Origin: an uncultured Winogradskyella sp. | GTDB lineage: Bacteria; Bacteroidota; Bacteroidia; Flavobacteriales; Flavobacteriaceae | Length of the DNA stretch: 64,000 nt | Direction of reading: 5' to 3' | Assembly: GCF_947498005.1 (NCBI RefSeq) | Contig: NZ_CANMIW010000001.1 | Span: 310,001 to 374,000, forward strand | The notes under the pieces: generated by a model | Database searches by the model: none | Told to the model about the DNA's origin: nothing | Seen by the model: the letters and a program-made list of their open reading frames with translations, nothing else | Shown: piece by piece, positions 30,104 through 38,879 of the stretch | How the letters are laid out: each line of letters opens with the position of its first letter | Numbering within the stretch: the stretch's first letter is position 1 | Translations under genes and position numbers: made by a program

Positions 30104-32311
30104 ATGAAAAAAATATTACTATTTACCTATCTATTCTGTATTACATTAACTATTGGCGCACAAGATTTAATATCTAAAATACCAAAGGATGCTAAAGCAG
30201 TTATTGCTATAAAAGGAAAAAATGTAACTGATTTAGTCTCTGTAGCTGAGTTTGAAAATTCAAAAATTGGAAAAGTTTTCCTGAAAGAAATGATTAAAGA
30301 AACTGACGGACAAGTATCTAACCTAAATGAATTAGGGTTCGATTTAAAACGTAGTTTTTATTACTTTATGACGTCTGATTCTTTGAGTTTAAAACATAAT
30401 TTTTTAGTACCTCTAAAGGATAAATCTGGTTTTGAAAAATTAATGCCAGAACGAGAAAAGAAGAATGTAATTACAGAAGGGGATTTGTCTTATTTTGTAG
30501 ATTCTTATGACAATATGGTAATGATGTGGAATGATAATGTATTGCTATTTACATTATCTCAAGAAACATACACCAACGATTATTATGGTTATAACGATTA
30601 CAGCATAGAAGAAGCTGTAGTAGAAGACGTGGTAGATGAAGCATATTCTTATCCAGTAATGGAGTTTGCAGAAAATCATCATGATTTTGGAGTCATTTCT
30701 CAAGGAAGCGAAGTTTCTCATTCCTTTAAATTCACAAACACAGGTGATGCAGATTTAGTTATCACAGATGCAAGAGCTAGTTGTGGTTGTACTGTACCAG
30801 AGTATCCAGTTACTGCTATGAGTCCTGGTGAATCTGGTGAAATTATAGTTAAGTTTAATAGTAAAAGCAGATCGGGTTCTCAATACAAAACCATAACCTT
30901 AACAACCAATACAGAAAATGGTGTTGAGAAGCTAACTATAGATTCTTTTGTAAGTGATGACGAAACGGTTATAGAAGAAACAGAAGTTGAAGAAATCGTT
31001 ATGGAATCTGCTGAAGTAGAAATAGAAGAAACGGTTATAGAATCAACGGAATACGAGCCGTCTTCTTATAATGATGATTATTACGAGAATTTAAGGAAGG
31101 AGAGAGAAGCCAAAAAATTAATAAGCGATAAAGCTTTAATTGCCTATGCAAAAGCAACAATGCAAGCAAATTATGCTAATGGTTCTATTTTAAAAAATAC
31201 AAAATATGTAAAAGCAGTTGGCAATGGTAAAGATGAAGCTACAGCTTGGATTGGTGATCTTAGTTCTATTTATTCAGATATATTACAACAAGCTTCTTAT
31301 GGTTTAGGTTCGGATTATTTAGGATTATACAATGGTTTTCAAAAGTTTTATGGAGATATGTCTCTTAGCTCTAAGCTTAATTTTGAGAAAAATCATGTGT
31401 CTCTAAAAACAAATTATACCATGAATAATGAAATGGCCAAATACACAGAGGCTATGTATAATGGTAAAATGAATTCTAACTTTTTTAAATACTTTAATGA
31501 AGATAAAATGTTAGGATATTTTTCTGTGAATATGAGTACAAAAGGCATTTTAGAAGCTTATCCGGAGATGATGAGCAAAATGTTTGAAGGTTATGACGAT
31601 AACGAAGTTGCAGAATTTTTGCCAATTGGTATGGACATTTTATCCTTATTATTAGATGAAGAAGGTGCGGCAAAAATATTAAGAGGCGATATGCTTTTCG
31701 TTCTTACAGAAATGAAAGAAAGAGAATTAACATATACAACTTATGAGTACGATGAAAACTATGAAAGAGAAGAAGTAACTAAAACTAAAAAGGAAACATT
31801 ACCAGGTTTTTTAATGATGGTAACGTCTTCTGAAGGTGATTTGTTTCATAAATTAATGAAAATAGCAGTAAAGGAAAGTAGAGGCGAAGTTACTTTAAAT
31901 GCTAACGGAATTTACCAGCTAAATACAAATGAATTACCTTTTGCTTTAAATGTAATGTTTAAGGATGATGCTATTCTTTTAGGAACATCTTTTGAAGATA
32001 TGGTTGCAATTAAAACCGGAAAATTCGATAGTAAAGTGAGCGGGAAACATAAAAGCCTAATTAAAAAGAACTCTAGTGCAATCTATGTAAATGGTAAAGA
32101 AATCGCAGCTACATTTCCAAGAGAAATTATGCCTAATGATTTTAAAGAAAGAATAGATTTTATTGCAGAAAACACAGAAGATGTCATTTTTAAAACAGGA
32201 AAAGTTAAGAATAACGCTATGGAAGGTGAGATGATTTTAAACACACCAGAAAAAGGAAATAGCAATAGTTTAGCCTATTTTTTAAATATGATTAATGCGT
32301 TAATGGATTAA
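30104..32311 (+). CDS. Exported protein with a DUF1573 domain inserted in a DUF4836-like frame
   Basis: 735 aa with a signal peptide (TIGAQ). The N-terminal region (about 20-170) and the part after 330 resemble DUF4836-type exported proteins (KIPKDAKAVIAIKGKNV and a long middle with LPFALNVMFKDDAILLGTS). Between them lies a complete DUF1573 Ig-like domain (about 187-285: HDFGVISQGSEVSHSFKF, ASCGCTVPEYP) plus an acidic Glu/Val-rich linker with repeated segments. This DUF1573 domain usually occurs alone or in large surface proteins. Function unknown; probably periplasmic or outer-membrane associated. Confidence 0.7.
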   Translation: MKKILLFTYLFCITLTIGAQDLISKIPKDAKAVIAIKGKNVTDLVSVAEFENSKIGKVFLKEMIKETDGQVSNLNELGFDLKRSFYYFMTSDSLSLKHNFLVPLKDKSGFEKLMPEREKKNVITEGDLSYFVDSYDNMVMMWNDNVLLFTLSQETYTNDYYGYNDYSIEEAVVEDVVDEAYSYPVMEFAENHHDFGVISQGSEVSHSFKFTNTGDADLVITDARASCGCTVPEYPVTAMSPGESGEIIVKFNSKSRSGSQYKTITLTTNTENGVEKLTIDSFVSDDETVIEETEVEEIVMESAEVEIEETVIESTEYEPSSYNDDYYENLRKEREAKKLISDKALIAYAKATMQANYANGSILKNTKYVKAVGNGKDEATAWIGDLSSIYSDILQQASYGLGSDYLGLYNGFQKFYGDMSLSSKLNFEKNHVSLKTNYTMNNEMAKYTEAMYNGKMNSNFFKYFNEDKMLGYFSVNMSTKGILEAYPEMMSKMFEGYDDNEVAEFLPIGMDILSLLLDEEGAAKILRGDMLFVLTEMKERELTYTTYEYDENYEREEVTKTKKETLPGFLMMVTSSEGDLFHKLMKIAVKESRGEVTLNANGIYQLNTNELPFALNVMFKDDAILLGTSFEDMVAIKTGKFDSKVSGKHKSLIKKNSSAIYVNGKEIAATFPREIMPNDFKERIDFIAENTEDVIFKTGKVKNNAMEGEMILNTPEKGNSNSLAYFLNMINALMD

Positions 32312-32330
32312 TTTTTAAACTCAAATACTT

Positions 32331-33764
32331 TTGAAAAAATTCCTAAAAATAACCCTATCAATACTTCTATTAGTATTGTTAGGGTATTTTGGTTATACCC
32401 ATTTTAAGAAAACATCTGTTTTACTAAATGTTATCCATAAAGATGCAGAAACTGTTATAAAAGTTGGCGTACATAACATTACAAAAACACTAGTTTTAGA
32501 TGCCTTAACATCGCCAAGTTATTATTGGGAAAACACAAAATCATACAAAGACAAGGATAAAGACGATTCAAAAAAAGATGACGATATAGGTGTAGACATA
32601 CAGCCATATTCAATAGCCTTTTATACCATTAAAAGTATTGATAACACCTTTTTTACCACGTTTAAAATTGAAGATTCAGAGGCTTTTGAAAAGTATATAA
32701 CAAAATATGCTAAAGAAAAATCTAGTACCATTACAAGTGACGAAAAAGGTTATAAAACACTAGTTTTAGAAAAGTCTAAACTGATTTTAGCTTGGAACTC
32801 AGAAAAAATTGCCACAGCTTTAACTTTAGATACACCTTTAGATAAATTAGAAACTGTTTTTGAAGACGTCCTCTTAAAAGATAAACTTATCACTGACGAG
32901 AATCATAGTCTCATTGAGAAGTTAAGTGACGCAACAGACCATATTGTGTTTGTAAATAAAGAAAGTTTAATAACCTTAAATTTTGAAGATAACAAAGCCG
33001 TAATAGGCGGCGATATTTTCACAAAGGATACAGATGCTTATAAAACTAACAATTCATATTCTGGTTTAAAAGACGCTTCATTAGAGTTATATTTTGATGC
33101 TAATTTTAACAAGGAGGAACATAAATCCTCATTGACAAATCGACTAAAAAACCTGTCATTTTTTACTAAAAACAATTTAGAGGTGTCTCAATTAGTAAAC
33201 AAATCAAATGGAGTTTTTAGTTTAGGAATTAAAGGAAGAACACTTCAAAACGATACTATTATAAGTTACAAGTATGATGATAATTTTGAAAAAATAGAAG
33301 TAAAAAAACTACAAGAAAAAGAAGTGCCAAAAATTGCGATTGACTTAGGGATTCAGAAAAATGAAAGTCTAAATACATATCTTATAAATCAAGGTGCAAT
33401 AGTAAATAGCGTTTTATTAAGTATACCTTACTACACCTTTTATGCAGAAGAGCGAGATAGCAAAATGTATTTTAATACCGCAAAATCGCATGTTGATACT
33501 AATGAAACAAACAGCTCTAGTTTTTTTAAATTTAATACGAATTTTAATCGATTGCAAGATGATATTCAAATACCAAGAGCCAACGAACTATTTTCTTTAT
33601 TAGATGTTTTAAATATAGAAGCAAGCCAAGTAAAAGGTACTAACCAGATTAAAATAAAGGGAAACCTTTCAGGTAAAAATGAGGATATAAACATTGTTTC
33701 CCAAATTTTCTTTGGACTCCAAAAAAAGGAAACGGAAGACATTCTAAATAGTGATAATATTTAA
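32331..33764 (+). CDS. Membrane-anchored protein of unknown function, TTG start
   Basis: 477 aa. One N-terminal membrane helix (about 5-24, ITLSILLLVLLGYFGY) is followed by a long extracytoplasmic part. A lysine/aspartate-rich stretch lies near 72-85. Overall composition resembles the preceding 735-aa protein's outer parts, suggesting relatedness. The start is TTG at 32331; it gives a sensible MKKFLKITLS membrane start and I find no suitable ATG. It lies 19 bp after the previous gene, so it is probably in the same operon. Confidence 0.6.
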   Translation: MKKFLKITLSILLLVLLGYFGYTHFKKTSVLLNVIHKDAETVIKVGVHNITKTLVLDALTSPSYYWENTKSYKDKDKDDSKKDDDIGVDIQPYSIAFYTIKSIDNTFFTTFKIEDSEAFEKYITKYAKEKSSTITSDEKGYKTLVLEKSKLILAWNSEKIATALTLDTPLDKLETVFEDVLLKDKLITDENHSLIEKLSDATDHIVFVNKESLITLNFEDNKAVIGGDIFTKDTDAYKTNNSYSGLKDASLELYFDANFNKEEHKSSLTNRLKNLSFFTKNNLEVSQLVNKSNGVFSLGIKGRTLQNDTIISYKYDDNFEKIEVKKLQEKEVPKIAIDLGIQKNESLNTYLINQGAIVNSVLLSIPYYTFYAEERDSKMYFNTAKSHVDTNETNSSSFFKFNTNFNRLQDDIQIPRANELFSLLDVLNIEASQVKGTNQIKIKGNLSGKNEDINIVSQIFFGLQKKETEDILNSDNI

Positions 33765-33802
33765 TTTTGAAATAACACTTTATAACCCAATGCGACATCA
33801 TA

Positions 33803-34258
33803 ATGACAAAGAACGTTAAACAAGATTTATACAATCAATGCCACGCTTTTATAGATGCTCGTTTTGAAGCTATCAGTAATACGATAACTGAAATTCAAAT
33901 TTCTCTAACGTCCGAAACCAAAAGTAGTGCTGGTGATAAGCATGAAACTGGAAGAGCCATGTTGCAATTAGAACGCGAAAAAGCAGGTCATCAATTAGCA
34001 GAAATTGAAAAGCAAAAACAAATCCTTCAAAAAATAAATGTCGAAGCTAAACACCAAAAAGTAGCATTAGGTTCTGTAATAAAAACAACACAAGCCAATT
34101 ATTTTATTGCTGTAAGTGCAGGTGAATTAATTGTGGATAATACAAAGTATTTTGCCATTTCTGCCGCAACGCCAATTGCAAAATTGTTATTGTCTAAAGG
34201 TGTTGATGATGCTATGGTTTTTAGAGGGAATGAATTTAAGGTAGTAGAGGTTTTTTAA
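33803..34258 (+). CDS. GreA/GreB-like protein
   Basis: 151 aa. The N-terminal half is a predicted coiled coil (about 40-90, LEREKAGHQLAEIEKQKQIL), and the C-terminal half carries the FKBP-like Gre domain pattern (YFAISAATPIAKLLLSKGVDDAMVFRGNEFKVVEV). It may act on RNA polymerase through the secondary channel, but lacks an obvious Gre acidic tip, so anti-backtracking activity is uncertain. Homologues in this group are often mislabelled as ketoacyl-ACP synthases. Confidence 0.65.
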   Translation: MTKNVKQDLYNQCHAFIDARFEAISNTITEIQISLTSETKSSAGDKHETGRAMLQLEREKAGHQLAEIEKQKQILQKINVEAKHQKVALGSVIKTTQANYFIAVSAGELIVDNTKYFAISAATPIAKLLLSKGVDDAMVFRGNEFKVVEVF

Positions 34259-34317
34259 AATTAAAAAGCAGACCAACCGAAGTCAGCCCACTTTTTCCCT
34301 TTCTAAGGTTAAATTGT

Positions 34318-34370
34318 AGACCTTGCAGTCCCGAAAGCTTTCGATATTGAAAACTAGCAGGTCTTATTTT
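34318..34370. terminator. Bidirectional terminator between the GreA-like gene and rtcB
   Basis: A long imperfect stem AGACCTTGCAGT ... ACTAGCAGGTCT with an inner perfect CGAAAGCTTTCG palindrome. A T-rich tail (TATTTTT) follows on the plus strand. The two flanking genes converge here. Confidence 0.6.
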
Positions 34371-34376
34371 TAAAGA

Positions 34377-35819
<1,443 letters not shown>

Positions 35820-35836
35820 CTATTTTAATAACACTA

Positions 35837-35876
35837 CAAATATTATAGTGTATTGCGCATTGTTTTTGCGTAGTTG
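35837..35876 (-). promoter_or_regulatory. Island promoter, copy 1 (rtcB)
   Basis: In plus-strand reading: CAAAT, then 11 nt, then TTGCGCA-N3-TTTTTGCGTAGT. The same order and exact spacing occur at 38465-38504 and 41891-41930. Transcription is leftward, towards rtcB, with the start expected near 35830. Confidence 0.65.
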
Positions 35877-36403
35877 TTTTTTTATCCTGCAAGGTTTCAA
35901 AAACCTGGTAGGTATTGTTTTTTGCCTTTCGTTCATTTTTTTCTTTACGTTCATTTTGCCTTGATGCAAACTGCGAAGCACATCACGAGTTCCATAAAAT
36001 GAAAATTCACGAGTAAACGAACCAAAAAATCACGGTCAAGCCAAGGAATTTTCAGTTTTGCAAACTGAAACCGATTTGAAAACTTCGCGTCGAACTGCGT
36101 TCTCCTGATTTCGAAGCTTTTCTTCATCTATTCTGCGTCTTGACGTTCAATTCTACGAATTGATATAGGGCTTGAGTTTTTACTTAATTAAGTTTTTAAC
36201 TTTTGTTTTGTTTGTCTTTCTTGTGTTTAAATGCTCGTTGCTGTGATAAAGCCCTTAGCTTGCTCTGCGTTAGCGATTGCAACGGCATCCTTTTTTATTT
36301 TTTTTAAAAAAGATATAGTGGAAAGCGCGACCCTCTGAAGCTTTTCTACAGCCTTCATAGCTTTTAGCGACGTTGGCTAGCGAAAGAGGGTAACGCCATA
36401 ACA

Positions 36404-37504
36404 CTACTTATTCACAGAGAAAATATCCTTTAATTGTTCAATAACGTTTCCGTTTCCGGCTACTGTAATTTCTCCAATTTTGTCGGCAATTTTCTCAACA
36501 TATTCCATCTCTTTTAACTTGAACAACATGCTGTTGTCTTCCATTAATTTCGCGGTATTTAACAAGCTTCTTGTTGAGGCTGTTTCTTCTCGTCTTGTGA
36601 CCACATTAGCCTGCGCTTTTTTGTGAGCAATCAATACTTGATTCATAATCTCTTTCATGTCGCCTGGTAAAATAACGTCTCGCAAACCTGCGTGCAACAC
36701 ATTTACACCTAACTTGTTGGCTTGTGTTTTTGCATCTTCTAAAACCGCTTTGGCAATCGTTTCCTTTTGCTCTAACAATTCGTCTAAGGTGTAAGCGCCA
36801 ACAAATGCGCGCAATGCTAATTGCAAAATAATGTACAATTGCTTTTCGTAGTCTTTACTATGCATTAACGCCGTTTCTACATTAGTAACTTTGTATTGTG
36901 CGTAGAAATTAATACGAACGGTTGCTTTGTCTTTGGTTAACAATTCTTGACCTGCAACTTCTAATTGCAATTGACGCATATCTGCTTTAGATATTTTAAT
37001 GGTCTGCTCGTTTCTCCAGAAATGGTAAGTACCATGTTCTAAGATTTTAACAAACTCATCATTAACAATCATAATTGCTTTTTCGTATGCTGCAACTTCA
37101 AACGTTCTAATGTGTTGACGCATTTGCATATTGCTGAACAAGACGTTTTTGATGTCTTCTGTGATTTCGATTTTACTTAAATCTGCAGTGACAAATTTGT
37201 AGTTTATTAAACCCTTCCAGAAGGTGTAACGACCTGCTTTTAATACGCTTTTAAAGTTGTTGTTTTCGTAAAGTAAAACAATTTCGTTATCCTTTACTTC
37301 TACAACGTGCAACATGTTGGCTAAAGTCTCATCTTTAAGCAAGATTTCTAATGCTTTTGGTGCACTGAAAGCTTGTGATAAGTCGTATTTTAAGACTTGC
37401 TCTCTAAAATTTATCCAATGTTTTCCTGGTGTAATAACGCGAGCGTAATTACCGTTTTTAAACACTAAACCTACTGTACCTGCATGAATTCTTACTCTAT
37501 ACAT
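36404..37504 (-). CDS. Slipin (SPFH/band 7) of the RNA-repair type
   Basis: 366 aa without a hydrophobic N-terminal anchor. The first 150 residues hold three copies of a beta-rich motif (GTVGLVFKNGNYARVITPGKHW; NEIVLLYENNNFKSVLKAGRYTFW; KAIMIVNDEFVKILEHGTYHFW). The SPFH domain follows (about 150-290), including LTKDKATVRINFYAQYKV and GLRDVILPGDMKEIMNQVLIAHKKAQANVVTRREETA, then a C-terminal helix. Slipins of this form are recurrent partners in bacterial RNA-repair operons; their role there is unknown, perhaps a membrane platform or scaffold. The leader AAAAATTAGAA before the ATG is shared with two other island genes. Confidence 0.85.
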   Translation of the reverse strand: MYRVRIHAGTVGLVFKNGNYARVITPGKHWINFREQVLKYDLSQAFSAPKALEILLKDETLANMLHVVEVKDNEIVLLYENNNFKSVLKAGRYTFWKGLINYKFVTADLSKIEITEDIKNVLFSNMQMRQHIRTFEVAAYEKAIMIVNDEFVKILEHGTYHFWRNEQTIKISKADMRQLQLEVAGQELLTKDKATVRINFYAQYKVTNVETALMHSKDYEKQLYIILQLALRAFVGAYTLDELLEQKETIAKAVLEDAKTQANKLGVNVLHAGLRDVILPGDMKEIMNQVLIAHKKAQANVVTRREETASTRSLLNTAKLMEDNSMLFKLKEMEYVEKIADKIGEITVAGNGNVIEQLKDIFSVNK

Positions 37505-37980
37505 GATTTCTAATTTTTTGTTCTGAAGTTTTTATTTTTTGTTTCAGAACGGTTAAACATTTATAATAGAATTCTCTTTATGAGAATGACTATTCATTAA
37601 AATCCCGCTTTTCAGCGGGATTAGTTCAACCATCATTTTTGAATTCGTCCAAAGACTTTTCAAAAATGGGTTTCACTAACAGAGCGAAAGAAAACCATCT
37701 TTCTAACTACGGAAATACATGCGATTTAAAGGGTTTTTAAATTTTGTTTCTTGGATGATTTATCAATTTTGAAACAACAGTTTTTGTTATATCGTTTATT
37801 GAAAAATGAATCTTTAAAAGAAAACCTCAAACGGCTTTTAATACATCAGTATTTCAAGGTGTTTTCTAGACTGCATTTGCAACGTATTGCGTTTGCGAGT
37901 TTTAGTTCACTTTGTTTTTACCAATTAAAGTGTGGCGCACTTGGTAGTCTATTTTTAAAAGTGACCTTCTTTAACTAATT
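37505..37980 (-). ncRNA. Structured untranslated region between the tRNA-like RNAs and slipin
   Basis: No convincing coding frame. Read leftward it contains several hairpins: TACCAA with TTGGTA enclosing AAGTG/CACTT (about 37921-37948), ATTTTTGAA/TTCAAAAAT (about 37635-37670), a perfect 7-bp stem with GAAA loop followed by TTTT (37598-37620), ATTCTC/GAGAAT (37570-37585), and TTCTGAA/TTCAGAA just before slipin. It could be the 3' part of a long noncoding RNA and the slipin leader. Confidence 0.45.
37598..37620 (-). terminator. Terminator-like hairpin downstream of the tRNA-like RNAs
   Basis: On the minus strand TCCCGCT - GAAA - AGCGGGA followed by TTTT. It may end the noncoding transcript or allow partial read-through into slipin. 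Confidence 0.55.
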
Positions 37981-38076
37981 ATGGATTATGATTCCATTTC
38001 AAACTGTAACCGAAATACAGCGCGTCTGCCAATTCCGCCACAAACCGAAACTCGGTTTGGTAGGACTCGAACCTAC
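37981..38076 (-). ncRNA. Permuted tRNA-like module B (class II, Leu-like)
   Basis: Read 5' to 3' on the minus strand. First comes a T-arm (GTAGG TTCGAGT CCTAC, 38076-38060). Next is CAAACCGA, a 3-nt loop GTT, and TCGGTTTG, a perfect 8-bp acceptor-like stem closed by a loop (38059-38041). Then TG at positions 8-9, a Leu-type D-arm (GCG, GAATTGGCAGA, CGC), an anticodon-like arm CTGTA-TTTCGGT-TACAG, and a variable-arm hairpin ATGGA ... TCCAT (37997-37981). All parts of a class II tRNA are present, but in circularly permuted order. No CCA is encoded. The anticodon-position triplet is UCG. Confidence 0.6.
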
Positions 38077-38090
38077 ATATTGAATCTATT

Positions 38091-38178
38091 GCTATAACCG
38101 CTTTAGCTACTTCCCGTTAGAGAAGACAGGATTCGAACCTGTGTACATAGATGGTGGTTATTATTTACCAAATAACCC
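38091..38178 (-). ncRNA. Permuted tRNA-like module A
   Basis: Read on the minus strand. An anticodon-like arm GTTAT-TTGGTAA-ATAAT (38176-38160) comes first, then a variable stretch and a T-arm (ACAGG TTCGAAT CCTGT, 38142-38126). CTTCTC - TAAC - GGGAAG follows, an acceptor-like stem closed by four nt (38125-38110, one G-T pair). Then TA and a D-arm (GCTA AAGCGGTTA TAGC, 38107-38091) with the usual A14, G18-G19 and A21. The tRNA elements again appear in permuted order, with the break between the D-arm and anticodon arm. It immediately precedes module B, with 14 nt between. Confidence 0.55.
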
Positions 38179-38184
38179 GTTGGT

Positions 38185-38276
38185 ATCAAGTCAAGTTGAA
38201 TATAAAAACCTCATACCAATTGGTAAGGATTTATACAATAGTGCTATACCGAAACACTTAACAAGACTTGCTTGAT
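38185..38276 (-). ncRNA. Hairpin-rich RNA segment between tRNA-Tyr and the permuted modules
   Basis: An 11-bp stem pairs ATCAAGCAAGT (38276-38266) with ACTTGACTTGAT (38196-38185), leaving one bulged A. Inside lie a D-arm-like AGTG ... CACT segment and the self-complementary TACCAATTGGTA. A long end-pairing stem with a bulge recalls the Ro-binding stem of bacterial Y RNAs, but no Ro protein gene is in the window. Confidence 0.4.
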
Positions 38277-38277
38277 G

Positions 38278-38361
38278 TGGAAGCAGTAGGGCTCGAACCT
38301 ACAAGCTTAATAAAAGACCTGATTTACAGTCAGGCGAGCCAACCAGTTGCTCAATGCTTCC
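38278..38361 (-). tRNA. tRNA-Tyr (GUA)
   Basis: Acceptor stem GGAAGCA / TGCTTCC is fully paired, discriminator A at 38278. The D-stem is GAGC/GCTC with GG in the loop. The anticodon arm is CCTGA-CTGTAAA-TCAGG with anticodon GTA. The variable arm is long (15 nt), as expected for bacterial tRNA-Tyr, and the T-arm is GTAGG TTCGAGC CCTAC. No CCA is encoded. It lies inside the RNA-repair island rather than in an ordinary tRNA cluster, so it may be an extra copy. Confidence 0.9.
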
Positions 38362-38387
38362 TAATAATTTTAAAGAACTTTTATGAA

Positions 38388-38417
38388 GCTCTGCCAGATG
38401 CCTCGTTCTGGCAGAGC
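38388..38417 (-). other. Leader hairpin before tRNA-Tyr
   Basis: Perfect 11-bp stem GCTCTGCCAGA / TCTGGCAGAGC with an 8-nt loop. With a weaker AAGTCT/AGACTT hairpin upstream it forms the start of the transcript that begins near 38455. It may shield the 5' end or serve as a processing signal. Confidence 0.55.
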
Positions 38418-38464
38418 ACTACTTTAAAGTCTGATTTCAAAAAGACTTCTAATTAATTACTCTG

Positions 38465-38504
38465 CAAATATTTTATACTATTGCGCAATGTTTTTGCGTA
38501 GTAA
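38465..38504 (-). promoter_or_regulatory. Island promoter, copy 2 (tRNA-like RNA locus)
   Basis: CAAAT, 11 nt, TTGCGCA-N3-TTTTTGCGTAGT in plus-strand reading, with the same spacing as copies 1 and 3. It sits directly after the 106-aa gene and drives leftward transcription through tRNA-Tyr and the permuted modules, possibly into slipin. Confidence 0.65.
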
Positions 38505-38512
38505 AATATTTT

Positions 38513-38833
38513 TTAAATTTTATTGCGTTCATACATTTTATCTCTACTATCTATTACGCCTAAGGGACTTCCTTTGAAGGTTAAAATGTTTGTAAACCCA
38601 TTATTTTCAGTGATTAAAGAGTCTTGTTCCTTTACAGCTCCAATAGTTTTGTTTCCATAATCTCCAGTGAGTTTATTTGTTGCTGGGTCAACGTCTCCCC
38701 AAAGTTTATCTGGTTTTCCGTTGTCTATGGGTTCTATAAAATAGGTAATACCTGTAACTTTTGAACTTACTATAAACCGTCCTGTTTTGTCTGTTCTTGT
38801 TAGAAATCGTTTTAATAATTCTTGTCGTTTCAT
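38513..38833 (-). CDS. Small unknown protein of the RNA-repair island
   Basis: 106 aa, soluble, basic N-terminus (MKRQELLKRFLTRTDKTGRF) and a central strand-rich part with GITYFIEPIDNG and a DVDPATNKLTGDYG loop. I do not recognise a family. It is preceded by the leader AAAAATTAGAA found before slipin and the 24-residue ORF, and by a palindromic repeat (38854-38875). It follows the TPR gene after 46 bp. Confidence 0.6.
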   Translation of the reverse strand: MKRQELLKRFLTRTDKTGRFIVSSKVTGITYFIEPIDNGKPDKLWGDVDPATNKLTGDYGNKTIGAVKEQDSLITENNGFTNILTFKGSPLGVIDSRDKMYERNKI

Positions 38834-38853
38834 AATTCTAATTTTTAATTGTG

Positions 38854-38875
38854 GATTCCTGCCTGCGCAGAAATG
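38854..38875. repeat. Palindromic intergenic repeat, family A (degenerate)
   Basis: GATTCCTGCCTGCGCAGAAATG, a mutated form of the perfect palindrome at 61123-61142. It lies in the leader of the 106-aa gene. Confidence 0.55.
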
Positions 38876-38879
38876 ACAA

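Noticed and set aside
35837..35876. Sigma-54 promoter before rtcB, as in proteobacterial rtc operons
   Set aside because: No GG-N10-GC element is present; the motif shares only a Bacteroidota -7-like end.
37751..37978. Plus-strand ORF of 75 codons in the RNA locus
   Set aside because: No promoter or family resemblance, and it lies antisense to structured RNA between the tRNA-like modules and slipin.
38076..38091. Reading the D-arm of module A and T-arm of module B as one normal tRNA
   Set aside because: Only 14 nt separate them, leaving no anticodon arm, and the acceptor strands CGGGAAG and CAAACCG do not pair. The permuted reading gives perfect or near-perfect stems instead.
38268..38456. 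Plus-strand ORF beginning MLDVEAVGLEPTS
   Set aside because: It is the antisense reading of tRNA-Tyr and its leader; VGLEPTS is a typical artefact of translating a T-arm backwards.
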